Assembly: GCA_024276775.1 (NCBI GenBank)
Contig: JAJRWO010000136.1
Location: 1-6,859 of the forward strand
Source of the DNA: Gammaproteobacteria bacterium
GTDB taxonomy: Bacteria; Pseudomonadota; Gammaproteobacteria; Tenderiales; Tenderiaceae
DNA: 6,859 bases
Reading direction: 5' to 3'
Positions 1 to 5,834 of this stretch are shown here, piece after piece. How positions within the stretch are numbered: the stretch's first letter is position 1; each line of letters starts with the position of its first letter. The translations under genes were made by a program, and so were the position numbers. The notes below the pieces were generated by a model. That model was given only the letters and a program-made list of their open reading frames with translations, made no database searches and was not told the origin of the DNA.

Positions 1-222
1 AGGGGGATTACGGTGAATGCTGTTGCCCCTGGATTTATTGATACTGACATGACCAAGGGCTTGCCTGAGGAGCAAAAAGAGGCGCTAATGAAGCAGGTGC
101 CATTGGGACGACTGGGTAAACCAGAAGAAATCGCTGCTGCGGTTAGCTTCCTGGCATCACCCGGGGCTGCCTATATCACCGGTTTTACCGTTGATGTGAA
201 TGGTGGTATGTATATGGGTTAA
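1..222 (+). CDS. fabG: 3-oxoacyl-ACP reductase FabG, C-terminal part (5' end outside window)
   Basis: The frame is open from base 1 and encodes the last 73 residues of a short-chain dehydrogenase; E. coli FabG is 244 residues, so about 170 are missing upstream. Visible SDR landmarks are the TVNAVAPGFIDTDM segment (the 'PG' region after the catalytic helix), GRLGKPEEIAAAVSFLAS, and the C-terminal YITG...VDVNGGMYMG, which matches the end of E. coli FabG almost exactly. The Ser-Tyr-Lys catalytic residues and the NADPH-binding Gly motif lie upstream and cannot be checked. Family role: cytosolic NADPH-dependent reduction of beta-ketoacyl-ACP to beta-hydroxyacyl-ACP in type II fatty acid synthesis. 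The ATG at window base 46 or the GTG at 13 should not be taken as the start. Lying directly before acpP, it fits the usual fabD-fabG-acpP-fabF order. Confidence 0.96.
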   Translation, partial: RGITVNAVAPGFIDTDMTKGLPEEQKEALMKQVPLGRLGKPEEIAAAVSFLASPGAAYITGFTVDVNGGMYMG

Positions 223-297
223 ATGGCTTATTACTTCTTGAGCATGAAACTCAGGATTTAAAGATTAACAGTTTTATTTGGATTTCCTGTATTATTT

Positions 298-353
298 ACC
301 GCGGCCTTGCTTGCAACTCGCGGTTAAAGGGATAAAATACCGGCCGCAGCCGG
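298..353 (+). repeat. overlapping inverted repeats upstream of acpP
   Basis: Three short pairings can be drawn here and they exclude each other: ACCGCG (298-303) with CGCGGT (319-324); GCGGCC (301-306) with GGCCGC (342-347); and CCGGC (340-344) with GCCGG (349-353) around a CGCA tetraloop. None is followed by a T-run, so this is not a standard terminator. If transcription starts near 345 only part of the last hairpin would be in the acpP mRNA; the others would matter only in read-through RNA from fabG or as protein sites on DNA. Stems of 5-6 bp in a GC-rich patch could also be chance. Confidence 0.35.
311..338 (+). promoter_or_regulatory. candidate sigma70-type promoter for acpP
   Basis: A -35-like TTGCAA (311-316) is separated by 16 nt from a -10-like TAAAAT (333-338), which differs from TATAAT at one position. 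Initiation would fall near 345, giving a leader of about 45 nt before the acpP ATG. An alternative pair, TTAACA (265-270) and TATTAT (290-295), has closer hexamers but a 19-nt spacer. Strong separate transcription of acpP is expected because the protein is very abundant in bacteria. The assignment rests on hexamer matching only. Confidence 0.4.
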
Positions 354-390
354 GTCTGCATACAAAATACCTTTGGAGAAAGAATTTATC

Positions 391-627
391 ATGAGCACTA
401 TCGAAGAACGCGTCAAAAAGATTGTCATTGAGCAGCTTGGGGTTAAAGAAGATGATGTCACTATCGAAGCATCTTTTGTCGATGATCTGGGCGCAGATTC
501 CCTTGATACCGTTGAGCTGGTAATGGCTCTGGAAGAAGAGTTCGAGTGTGAAATTCCTGATGAAGAAGCTGAAAAGATTACGACAGTTCAGGAAGCCATC
601 AATTACGTCAATTCAAATCAGGGCTAA
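391..627 (+). CDS. acpP: acyl carrier protein AcpP
   Basis: The 78-residue product has the same length as E. coli AcpP and is near-identical over most of it (MSTIEERVKKI..., LVMALEEEFE, EIPDEEAEKITTVQ). The DSL motif places the 4'-phosphopantetheine attachment serine at residue 37 (codon 499-501), within GADSLDTVE at the start of helix II. It is a small, acidic, cytosolic carrier that holds growing acyl chains as thioesters for the Fab enzymes and for lipid A and phospholipid synthesis. The ATG at 391 is chosen because it gives the universal MSTIEERV start; a GGAGAA ribosome binding site lies at 375-380. An in-frame TTG at 373 overlaps that site and is not a credible start. It lies 168 nt after fabG and 107 nt before fabF, the only two large gaps here, which suggests its own transcriptional control. 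Confidence 0.98.
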   Translation: MSTIEERVKKIVIEQLGVKEDDVTIEASFVDDLGADSLDTVELVMALEEEFECEIPDEEAEKITTVQEAINYVNSNQG

Positions 628-643
628 AATAACAGTCTGAACG

Positions 644-694
644 AGGCCGCAGCATTGCGTTTTCTTCAATATAGACGCGGCTAGCGGCCTTTTT
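644..694 (+). terminator. intrinsic terminator-like hairpin after acpP
   Basis: AGGCCGC (644-650) pairs perfectly with GCGGCCT (684-690). The stem continues after a single bulged A (683) with AGC (651-653) against GCT (680-682), and after a small internal loop with GCGT (657-660) against ACGC (675-678), leaving a 14-nt apical loop. The descending arm runs into five Ts (690-694). The form and position, 17 nt after the acpP stop and 40 nt before fabF, fit a rho-independent terminator. Because fabF follows on the same strand, it probably works as a partial terminator that keeps acpP mRNA more abundant than fabF mRNA. Confidence 0.78.
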
Positions 695-734
695 CATTCA
701 GTATCCATATTCGTTCGATCATTTCAGAGGTTAA

Positions 735-1982
735 ATGAGAGTGACTCAACAGCGTCGTATCGTTTTGACAGGAATGGGCATGGTTGGCCCGGTTGGTTTA
801 TCTGTTAAAGAATCCTGGGATAATATTCTCGCAGGCAAAAGCGGTATTGCGCCGATTACCCATTTTGATGTTTCTGGATTCAGTGTTCGCTTTGGTGGTT
901 CGGTGCATGGCTTTGAGGTTACCGATTACATTTCCAAAAAAGAATCCCGTAAAATGGATCCTTTTATCCACTACGGTATTGCTGCGGCAAAAGAGGCTAT
1001 TGAAGATTCAGGCTTGGAGATAACGGCAGCAAATGCCGATCGTATAGGCGTTATGGTGGGTTCCGGTATTGGTGGGTTATCGGGCATTGAAAAATGCCGA
1101 GTGACGTTTGATAAATCTGGCCCACGCAAGATTTCGCCGTTTTTTGTGCCCGGTAATATTATCAACATGATCTCGGGCAACATTTCGATCATGTATGGTT
1201 TGAAAGGGCCAAACATTGCTATTGTTACGGCCTGTTCTTCTGGTACCCACAATATTGGCGAGGCGGCACGTATTATCGAGCGCGGTGATGCTGACGCCAT
1301 TGTTGCGGGTGGCGCTGAAATGGCAACCTCGGCAACGGGCTTGGGTGGTTTTGCTGCGGCTCGCGCCTTGTCTACACGCAATGATGACCCAACAACCGCC
1401 AGTCGTCCCTGGTCCTTGGATAGAGATGGATTTGTCCTCAGTGATGGTGCCGGTGTGGTAATGGTTGAAGAATACGAACATGCCAAGGCGCGTGGTGCCA
1501 ATATCTATGCTGAAGTGACAGGTTTTGGAATGAACGCTGATGCCTATCACATGACCTCACCTAGCGAAGGCGGTGAGGGTGCTGCCAAGTGTATGGCATT
1601 GGCATTAAACGATGCAGGCATTAATCCTGATCAAGTCGATTACATCAATGCCCATGGCACATCAACACCTGCGGGTGACAAGGCTGAAACGATGGCGGCT
1701 AAACGGATGTTTGGTGATCATGCTTATAAACTGGCGATGAGTTCAACCAAATCGATGACAGGCCATTTACTGGGTGCTGCTGGTGGTATTGAAGCTATTT
1801 TTACTGCACTGGCGATACGTGATCAGGTTGCACCTCCCACCATCAATTATGGTACGCCTGACCCTGAATGTGACCTGGATTATGTGCCGAATGAAGCGCG
1901 ACCCATGAAGATTGACACCGCTATCTCTAACTCGTTTGGCTTCGGTGGCACTAATGGTACACTGGTGTTGTCAAAAATTTAG
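735..1982 (+). CDS. fabF: 3-oxoacyl-ACP synthase II FabF (KAS II)
   Basis: The 415-residue product matches the length (E. coli 413) and sequence of FabF from end to end. The thiolase-fold active site is complete: nucleophile Cys167 in VTACSSG, His307 in NAHGTS and His344 in KSMTGHLLGA, plus the C-terminal gating loop SFGFGGTNG (400-408). Other family landmarks are GPRKISPFFVP (129-139), ALSTRND (211-217) and DGFVLSDGAG (231-240). It condenses malonyl-ACP with acyl-ACP in the elongation cycle, including the C16:1 to C18:1 step that controls membrane fluidity in E. coli. The start at ATG 735 follows AGAGG at 726-730 with a short 4-nt spacer; GTG at 741 would have better spacing and removes only two residues. 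Long reverse-strand open frames across this gene are shadows of its codon composition. Confidence 0.97.
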   Translation: MRVTQQRRIVLTGMGMVGPVGLSVKESWDNILAGKSGIAPITHFDVSGFSVRFGGSVHGFEVTDYISKKESRKMDPFIHYGIAAAKEAIEDSGLEITAANADRIGVMVGSGIGGLSGIEKCRVTFDKSGPRKISPFFVPGNIINMISGNISIMYGLKGPNIAIVTACSSGTHNIGEAARIIERGDADAIVAGGAEMATSATGLGGFAAARALSTRNDDPTTASRPWSLDRDGFVLSDGAGVVMVEEYEHAKARGANIYAEVTGFGMNADAYHMTSPSEGGEGAAKCMALALNDAGINPDQVDYINAHGTSTPAGDKAETMAAKRMFGDHAYKLAMSSTKSMTGHLLGAAGGIEAIFTALAIRDQVAPPTINYGTPDPECDLDYVPNEARPMKIDTAISNSFGFGGTNGTLVLSKI

Positions 1983-2033
1983 TTTAATCACAGGGATGTA
2001 CAATTCTCTGCCAGCTTGAGATCCAGGGCGTTG
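1983..2033 (+). other. fabF-pabB junction with unusual start signals
   Basis: The 33 nt between the fabF stop and the first candidate pabB codon hold AGGG (1992-1995) directly abutting an ATG (1996) that opens a seven-codon frame, MYNSLPA, closed by TGA at 2017-2019. That TGA overlaps the candidate pabB TTG as TTGA (2016-2019). The pabB frame is the same as the fabF frame and is separated from it only by the TAG at 1980-1982, with no ATG or GTG between. A second TTG at 2031 has GAGA at 2018-2021, 9 nt upstream, as a weak ribosome binding site. No promoter or terminator is evident. Whether the mini-ORF is translated is unknown; AGGG with zero spacer would not be a good Shine-Dalgarno site for it. 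Confidence 0.4.
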
Positions 2034-3368
2034 AACAATCAATTACAACACTGCCTTAAGTTGGATGATGAGTTCGATTTGTTGCGTCTGCATCAAGCCG
2101 ACCCGGAACGTTATCCTCATTTGTTTGAAAGCGTGTTACATGGCACGCCGCAGTCGCGTTATGACATTCTGTTTGCCTTTCCGGGTGAAACCATCAGCGC
2201 TGATGATCAAGCCTTTTTGCCGCAGATGAGTCAGGCTTGGCAACAACATATCAGCATAAAACCGTCTCGGTTCCCCTTTAATGGCGGCTGGTTTATCTAC
2301 CTTGGTTATGAATTGGCCAATGAGATCGAACCTGTCCTCGAATTACCCGTATCCACCGGTCCACTGCCCACGGCCTTTGCCACTCGAATTCCGGTGGCGG
2401 TGATTCGTGATCATCAAAATAGATGTTGTTATCTTGTTTGTGAACCGGGTTCTGAGGCACTGTTGCCACAGATCAAGCAGGATATTGTTGAATTGGCGGC
2501 GATTGCTGAAAAGCCCACCAAACCGCAAGTTTTGAGCATTGTAGAAGAGCCGTCAGATAGATTTATTGAAGGTGTCAACAGAATTCGTGATTATATTCAT
2601 GAGGGGGATGTGTTTCAGGTTAATTTGTCGCGTGTTTGGCAAGCCGAATTGGCCGATACGACTCCCGCACAACTGTATCAATCCCTGCGTGATAATAATC
2701 CGGCACCGTTTGCCGCGCTGGTTACTATCAGGGACAAGGCGATTATCAGCTCATCACCTGAGCGGCTGGTGGATATTGTGGATGGTCATGCCAGCACCCG
2801 CCCAATTGCTGGCACACAGCCACGAGGCATGGACAAAAATGCCGATCAAACCTATTCAAAAACGCTGTTAGCCCATCCAAAAGAACGGGCTGAACACGTC
2901 ATGTTGATTGACCTTGAGCGTAACGATCTTGGTCGAGTTTGTCTGCCAGGCACAGTCAAAGTCGATGAGCTGATGGTGCTGGAGAGCTATGCTTATGTGC
3001 ATCATATTGTATCGAATGTGAGTGGCCAGCTACGCCCAGGAATTACCCCCGTTGATGTCATTCGTGCTGTGTTTCCTGGCGGAACGATTACCGGCTGTCC
3101 AAAGGTTCGTTGCATGCAGATTATTCAGGAGCTGGAACAAGCTTCACGCGGCCCCTATACTGGGTCTGTTGGCTATATTAGCCACTGTGGCCGCATGGAT
3201 TTCAATATATTGATTCGAACGATGTTGCTGGATGGTAATCAATTGAGCTTTCGTACCGGTGCCGGAATTGTCGCAGACTCTGTTGCCGAATCTGAACTAC
3301 AAGAGACACGCACCAAGGCGCGTGGCTTGTTAAAGGCATTAGGAATTGATGACGATGTTTCTGCTTAA
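2016..3368 (+). CDS. pabB: aminodeoxychorismate synthase component I PabB, PIAGT type
   Basis: A chorismate-binding enzyme of about 450 residues (E. coli PabB 453). With its glutaminase partner PabA it converts chorismate to 4-amino-4-deoxychorismate, the p-aminobenzoate/folate precursor. The N-terminal domain contains LFESV (36-40) and RYDILFAFPGE (48-58). The C-terminal catalytic domain starts near 180 and shows GDVFQVNLSR (197-206), SSSPERL (245-251), RPIAGTQPRG (262-271), ERAEHVMLIDLERND (290-304), FPGGTITGCPKVR (353-365) and GAGIVADS (415-422). Position 265 is Ala, where classical PabB has the covalent Lys of PIKGT. PIAGT is typical of anthranilate synthase TrpE but also of a recognised PabB subclass, e.g. 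Stenotrophomonas maltophilia. Adjacency to and overlap with pabC, and a length nearer PabB than the usual longer TrpE, favour PabB; TrpE remains the alternative. The start is uncertain: TTG 2016 or TTG 2031; the first in-frame ATG (2226) would remove conserved residues. Confidence 0.87.
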   Translation: MRSRALNNQLQHCLKLDDEFDLLRLHQADPERYPHLFESVLHGTPQSRYDILFAFPGETISADDQAFLPQMSQAWQQHISIKPSRFPFNGGWFIYLGYELANEIEPVLELPVSTGPLPTAFATRIPVAVIRDHQNRCCYLVCEPGSEALLPQIKQDIVELAAIAEKPTKPQVLSIVEEPSDRFIEGVNRIRDYIHEGDVFQVNLSRVWQAELADTTPAQLYQSLRDNNPAPFAALVTIRDKAIISSSPERLVDIVDGHASTRPIAGTQPRGMDKNADQTYSKTLLAHPKERAEHVMLIDLERNDLGRVCLPGTVKVDELMVLESYAYVHHIVSNVSGQLRPGITPVDVIRAVFPGGTITGCPKVRCMQIIQELEQASRGPYTGSVGYISHCGRMDFNILIRTMLLDGNQLSFRTGAGIVADSVAESELQETRTKARGLLKALGIDDDVSA

Positions 3369-4197
3369 CGGTGTCAAGGCTGACACATTGAGTTTGCAGG
3401 ATAGGGGGCTGCAATATGGGGATGGTCTATTTGAAACCATTGCCGTACGCAATCATCAGCTCGAATTCTGGCAGCGCCACATGCAACGCCTGCTTGATGG
3501 CTGTCAGCGTTTGCGTATTTCAGTGCCCGATCCAGAATTATTATTAGCAGAAGCACGGCAGTTGCTTGATGGTCGTGGTGATGCAGTATTAAAAATCATT
3601 GTCACGCGTGGTCAGGATGGGCGCGGTTATCGAGCGACGACCGACTCGGGATCAAAACCAAGTCGCATCCTGGCGGTCAACGATTTGCCTGATTATCCCG
3701 CCGACAATCAAGCCAACGGAGTTGTCGTGAGGTACTGTGACACTCGGCTGGGCACTAACCCGGCCCTTGCGGGCATAAAACATCTCAATCGACTTGAACA
3801 AGTCATGGCACGCAGTGAGTGGCAAGATGAATTTATTTTTGAAGGCTTGATGCTAGCTGCCCATGGGCGTGTCACAGAAGGCACCATGAGCAACCTGTTT
3901 TTCGTCAAGGCGGGCATTTTGCATACACCCGATTTGTCTCACTCAGGGGTGGCTGGAATTGTGAGGGATGTGGTTTTAAAACTTGCCCGAAAACAACAGA
4001 TTCCTGTACTGATTGGACATTACAATAAGGCTGACTTTACGGCTGCTGATGAGGTATTTATTTCTAACTCCTTGATTGGTGTTTGGCCGGTTTGGCGGCT
4101 GGAACAGCAACGATTTTCGGTAGGTTCGGTGACAAAAAAACTAATCTCAGCCGTTGATGCCGCCTGTTTGAAAGATGTTACACATGAAGCTATTTAA
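3355..4197 (+). CDS. pabC: aminodeoxychorismate lyase PabC
   Basis: A 280-residue fold-type IV PLP enzyme (E. coli PabC 269) that eliminates pyruvate from 4-amino-4-deoxychorismate to give p-aminobenzoate, in the cytosol. Landmarks are MFLLNG at the start, DRGLQYGDGLFETI (16-29), the PLP-binding Lys142 in AGIKHLNRLEQV, and VTEGTMSNLFF (173-183) with the cofactor-contacting Glu175. The AGIKHLNRLEQV motif is shared with E. coli PabC and separates it from branched-chain and D-amino-acid aminotransferases of the same fold. ATG 3355 is preferred because E. coli PabC also begins MFL-NG and AGGA lies at 3341-3344, 10 nt upstream; ATG 3349 is possible. The gene overlaps the end of pabB by 14 nt, which indicates translational coupling of the two consecutive pathway steps. 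Confidence 0.95.
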   Translation: MFLLNGVKADTLSLQDRGLQYGDGLFETIAVRNHQLEFWQRHMQRLLDGCQRLRISVPDPELLLAEARQLLDGRGDAVLKIIVTRGQDGRGYRATTDSGSKPSRILAVNDLPDYPADNQANGVVVRYCDTRLGTNPALAGIKHLNRLEQVMARSEWQDEFIFEGLMLAAHGRVTEGTMSNLFFVKAGILHTPDLSHSGVAGIVRDVVLKLARKQQIPVLIGHYNKADFTAADEVFISNSLIGVWPVWRLEQQRFSVGSVTKKLISAVDAACLKDVTHEAI

Positions 4198-5194
4198 GTG
4201 GATAACTCAAATATTAGCGGTGCTGGTTGTGGCTGGCAGCGTCATTGCCGGTTGGTTTACGTTACAACTATTCAGTTTTAAAAATAGTCCTATTAATCTG
4301 AACCAGGAACAGGTGTTTGTTGTTACATCAGGATCCAGCCTCAACAAAATTGCCCGTACCTTGCAGGCTGAAGGGCTGATTGATCAACCTCGGTATTTAA
4401 CGTTGCTCGGTCGCTGGTATGGCCATGCTGAAAACCTGAAAGTGGGTGAGTTTTTGTTAAACCCCGGTATGACGCCACTGCAAGTGCTGGATAAAATTGT
4501 CGCGGGTAATGTGTTGCAATACAAGTTGACGCTGGTGGAAGGCTGGACTTTTAAACAGGTGATCCAGGCCATCAATGGACATGAAAAACTAAACCATGAA
4601 CTCAAGGGCTTAAATGCAGAGCAAATCATGCAAAAACTGGGCAAGCCTGACGAACACCCTGAAGGGCGCTTCCTACCCGAGACCTATCAATTTACTGCCG
4701 GCATGACAGATCTCGATTTTCTTAAACGTGCCTATGAAGCAATGGAGAAAACCCTGCAACAGGCGTGGCAACAGCGGGATAAGGGGCTGCCGTATCAATC
4801 GCCCTATGAAGCGCTAATCATGGCTTCAATCATTGAAAAAGAAACTGGGCTGCCATCAGAACGTGCTGAAATTGCAGGTGTTTTTGTTCGTCGTTTAAAA
4901 AAGAATATGCGTTTGCAAACTGACCCCACAGTGATTTATGGCATCGGTGATAGTTATGACGGTAACATCAGACGACGCGACTTAAGACGCGATACACCTT
5001 ATAACACCTATACCCGTCATGGCCTGACACCGACACCGATTGCTTTGCCCGGTGCTGATGCCATTCATGCCGCCCTGCATCCTGCCGCAGGTAATAGCCT
5101 CTATTTTGTCTCCAAGGGAAATGGTAGCCATTATTTTTCCGCCAGTCTGAAAGAGCACGTCAATGCAGTGCGAAAATACCAACTTAAACGTTAA
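4184..5194 (+). CDS. mltG: endolytic murein transglycosylase MltG (YceG)
   Basis: A 336-residue inner-membrane protein (E. coli MltG 340) that cleaves nascent glycan strands and is thought to act as a terminator of peptidoglycan polymerisation. A single membrane segment at about residues 6-28 follows a short Lys-containing cytoplasmic end, placing the rest in the periplasm. A LysM-like domain follows (about 44-106: VFVVTSGSSLNKIARTL..., KVGEFLLNPGMTPLQVLDKI), then the YceG catalytic domain with MASIIEKETG (213-222), RLQTDPTVIYG (243-253), PYNTYTRHGL (272-281) and a final LYFVSKGNGSHYFS stretch. The catalytic Glu of IEKET is residue 218, the same number as in E. coli when counted from this start. 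ATG 4184 is preferred over ATG 4175 for that reason and because GAAAGA lies at 4170-4175. It overlaps pabC by 14 nt. Confidence 0.95.
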   Translation: MKLFKWITQILAVLVVAGSVIAGWFTLQLFSFKNSPINLNQEQVFVVTSGSSLNKIARTLQAEGLIDQPRYLTLLGRWYGHAENLKVGEFLLNPGMTPLQVLDKIVAGNVLQYKLTLVEGWTFKQVIQAINGHEKLNHELKGLNAEQIMQKLGKPDEHPEGRFLPETYQFTAGMTDLDFLKRAYEAMEKTLQQAWQQRDKGLPYQSPYEALIMASIIEKETGLPSERAEIAGVFVRRLKKNMRLQTDPTVIYGIGDSYDGNIRRRDLRRDTPYNTYTRHGLTPTPIALPGADAIHAALHPAAGNSLYFVSKGNGSHYFSASLKEHVNAVRKYQLKR

Positions 5195-5204
5195 GAGAGG
5201 CAGA

Positions 5205-5834
5205 ATGAGCCGAGGATTATTTTTAACCATTGAAGGCATAGAAGGGGTGGGTAAATCCACCAATATGGAATATGTGCACAGGACGTTAATGGCAGCGGGA
5301 ATAGAAGTGGTATTAAGCCGTGAGCCGGGTGGCACTGAGCTGGGTGAAAAAATCCGTGGCCTGGTGCTAGATCATCGCAATGGCAGTATGATTGATGACA
5401 CCGAATTGCTGCTGATGTTTGCCGCCCGTGCTCAACACCTGGCCGAGGTTATCGAACCTGCTCTGGCAGCAGGTAAATGGGTGCTGTGCGACCGTTTTAC
5501 CGATGCCACCTATGCCTATCAAGGCGGTGGCCGTGGCATTGCCATGCAACGCATTGCCGAGCTTGAACAGTGGGTTCAGGCAGATCTTCGCCCCGATGTA
5601 ACGCTGCTGCTTGATGCGCCTGTTGAAATTGGTCTGGCCCGTGCTGCTGGCCGGCCACAAGCGGCGGATCGCTTTGAACGAGAAAAGCAGGCCTTTTTTG
5701 AAAAGGTGCGTCAGGCCTACCTGGATATGGCGGCCGAGCAATCACAGCGTTACCATATTATTGATGCCTCGCAACCTCTGGATCAGGTTAAAACGGCCCT
5801 CAATGAAATCATCAATTGCCTGGTTAAAAAATGA
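5205..5834 (+). CDS. tmk: thymidylate kinase Tmk
   Basis: A 209-residue P-loop kinase (E. coli Tmk 213) that phosphorylates dTMP to dTDP with ATP, an essential step of dTTP supply in the cytosol. The P-loop is GIEGVGKST (11-19). It is followed by REPGGTELGEKIR (39-51), which contacts the nucleotide, the DRF motif (97-99) continuing into TDATYAYQGGGRG (99-111), and a LID region with Arg150 and Arg156 in GRPQAADRFE. The P-loop lacks the basic residue of the eukaryotic-type enzyme, as expected for a bacterial Tmk. ATG 5205 is chosen because MSRGLFLTIEG is the normal family start and AGAGAGG (5194-5200) precedes it; an upstream in-frame ATG at 5163 would add 14 residues lying inside mltG. It lies 10 nt after the mltG stop. 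Confidence 0.97.
   Translation: MSRGLFLTIEGIEGVGKSTNMEYVHRTLMAAGIEVVLSREPGGTELGEKIRGLVLDHRNGSMIDDTELLLMFAARAQHLAEVIEPALAAGKWVLCDRFTDATYAYQGGGRGIAMQRIAELEQWVQADLRPDVTLLLDAPVEIGLARAAGRPQAADRFEREKQAFFEKVRQAYLDMAAEQSQRYHIIDASQPLDQVKTALNEIINCLVKK

Larger units (their letters stand above)
223..390 (+). other. fabG-acpP intergenic region
   Basis: This 168-nt gap has two halves. Bases about 255-297 are AT-rich. Bases about 298-354 form a GC-rich patch with several short inverted repeats. A promoter candidate and the acpP ribosome binding site lie in the second half and are listed separately. No clear intrinsic terminator for fabG is visible: the possible TTGAG/CTCAG hairpin (about 238-254) has a short stem and no following T-run. 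Read-through from fabG into acpP is therefore possible in addition to initiation within the gap. Confidence 0.7.

Noticed and set aside
238..254. Possible fabG terminator hairpin TTGAG/CTCAG
   Set aside because: Only 4 bp plus a wobble, AU-rich, and no T-run directly after it.
223..261. 12-codon frame MAYYFLSMKLRI starting directly after the fabG stop
   Set aside because: No convincing ribosome binding site, no recognisable product, and frames this short are expected by chance.
690..734. Possible promoter for fabF between the terminator and its start
   Set aside because: CATATT-like -10 sequences exist but no -35 element at a sensible distance is visible.
971..1550. Two long reverse-strand open frames (176 and 157 aa) opposite fabF
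   Set aside because: They lie wholly within the highly conserved fabF coding sequence, overlap each other in different frames, and encode no recognisable domain; they look like shadows of fabF codon use.
5367..5745. Reverse-strand frames of 124 and 82 aa opposite tmk
   Set aside because: Tmk is clearly coding here with all motifs intact, and the antisense products show no family features.
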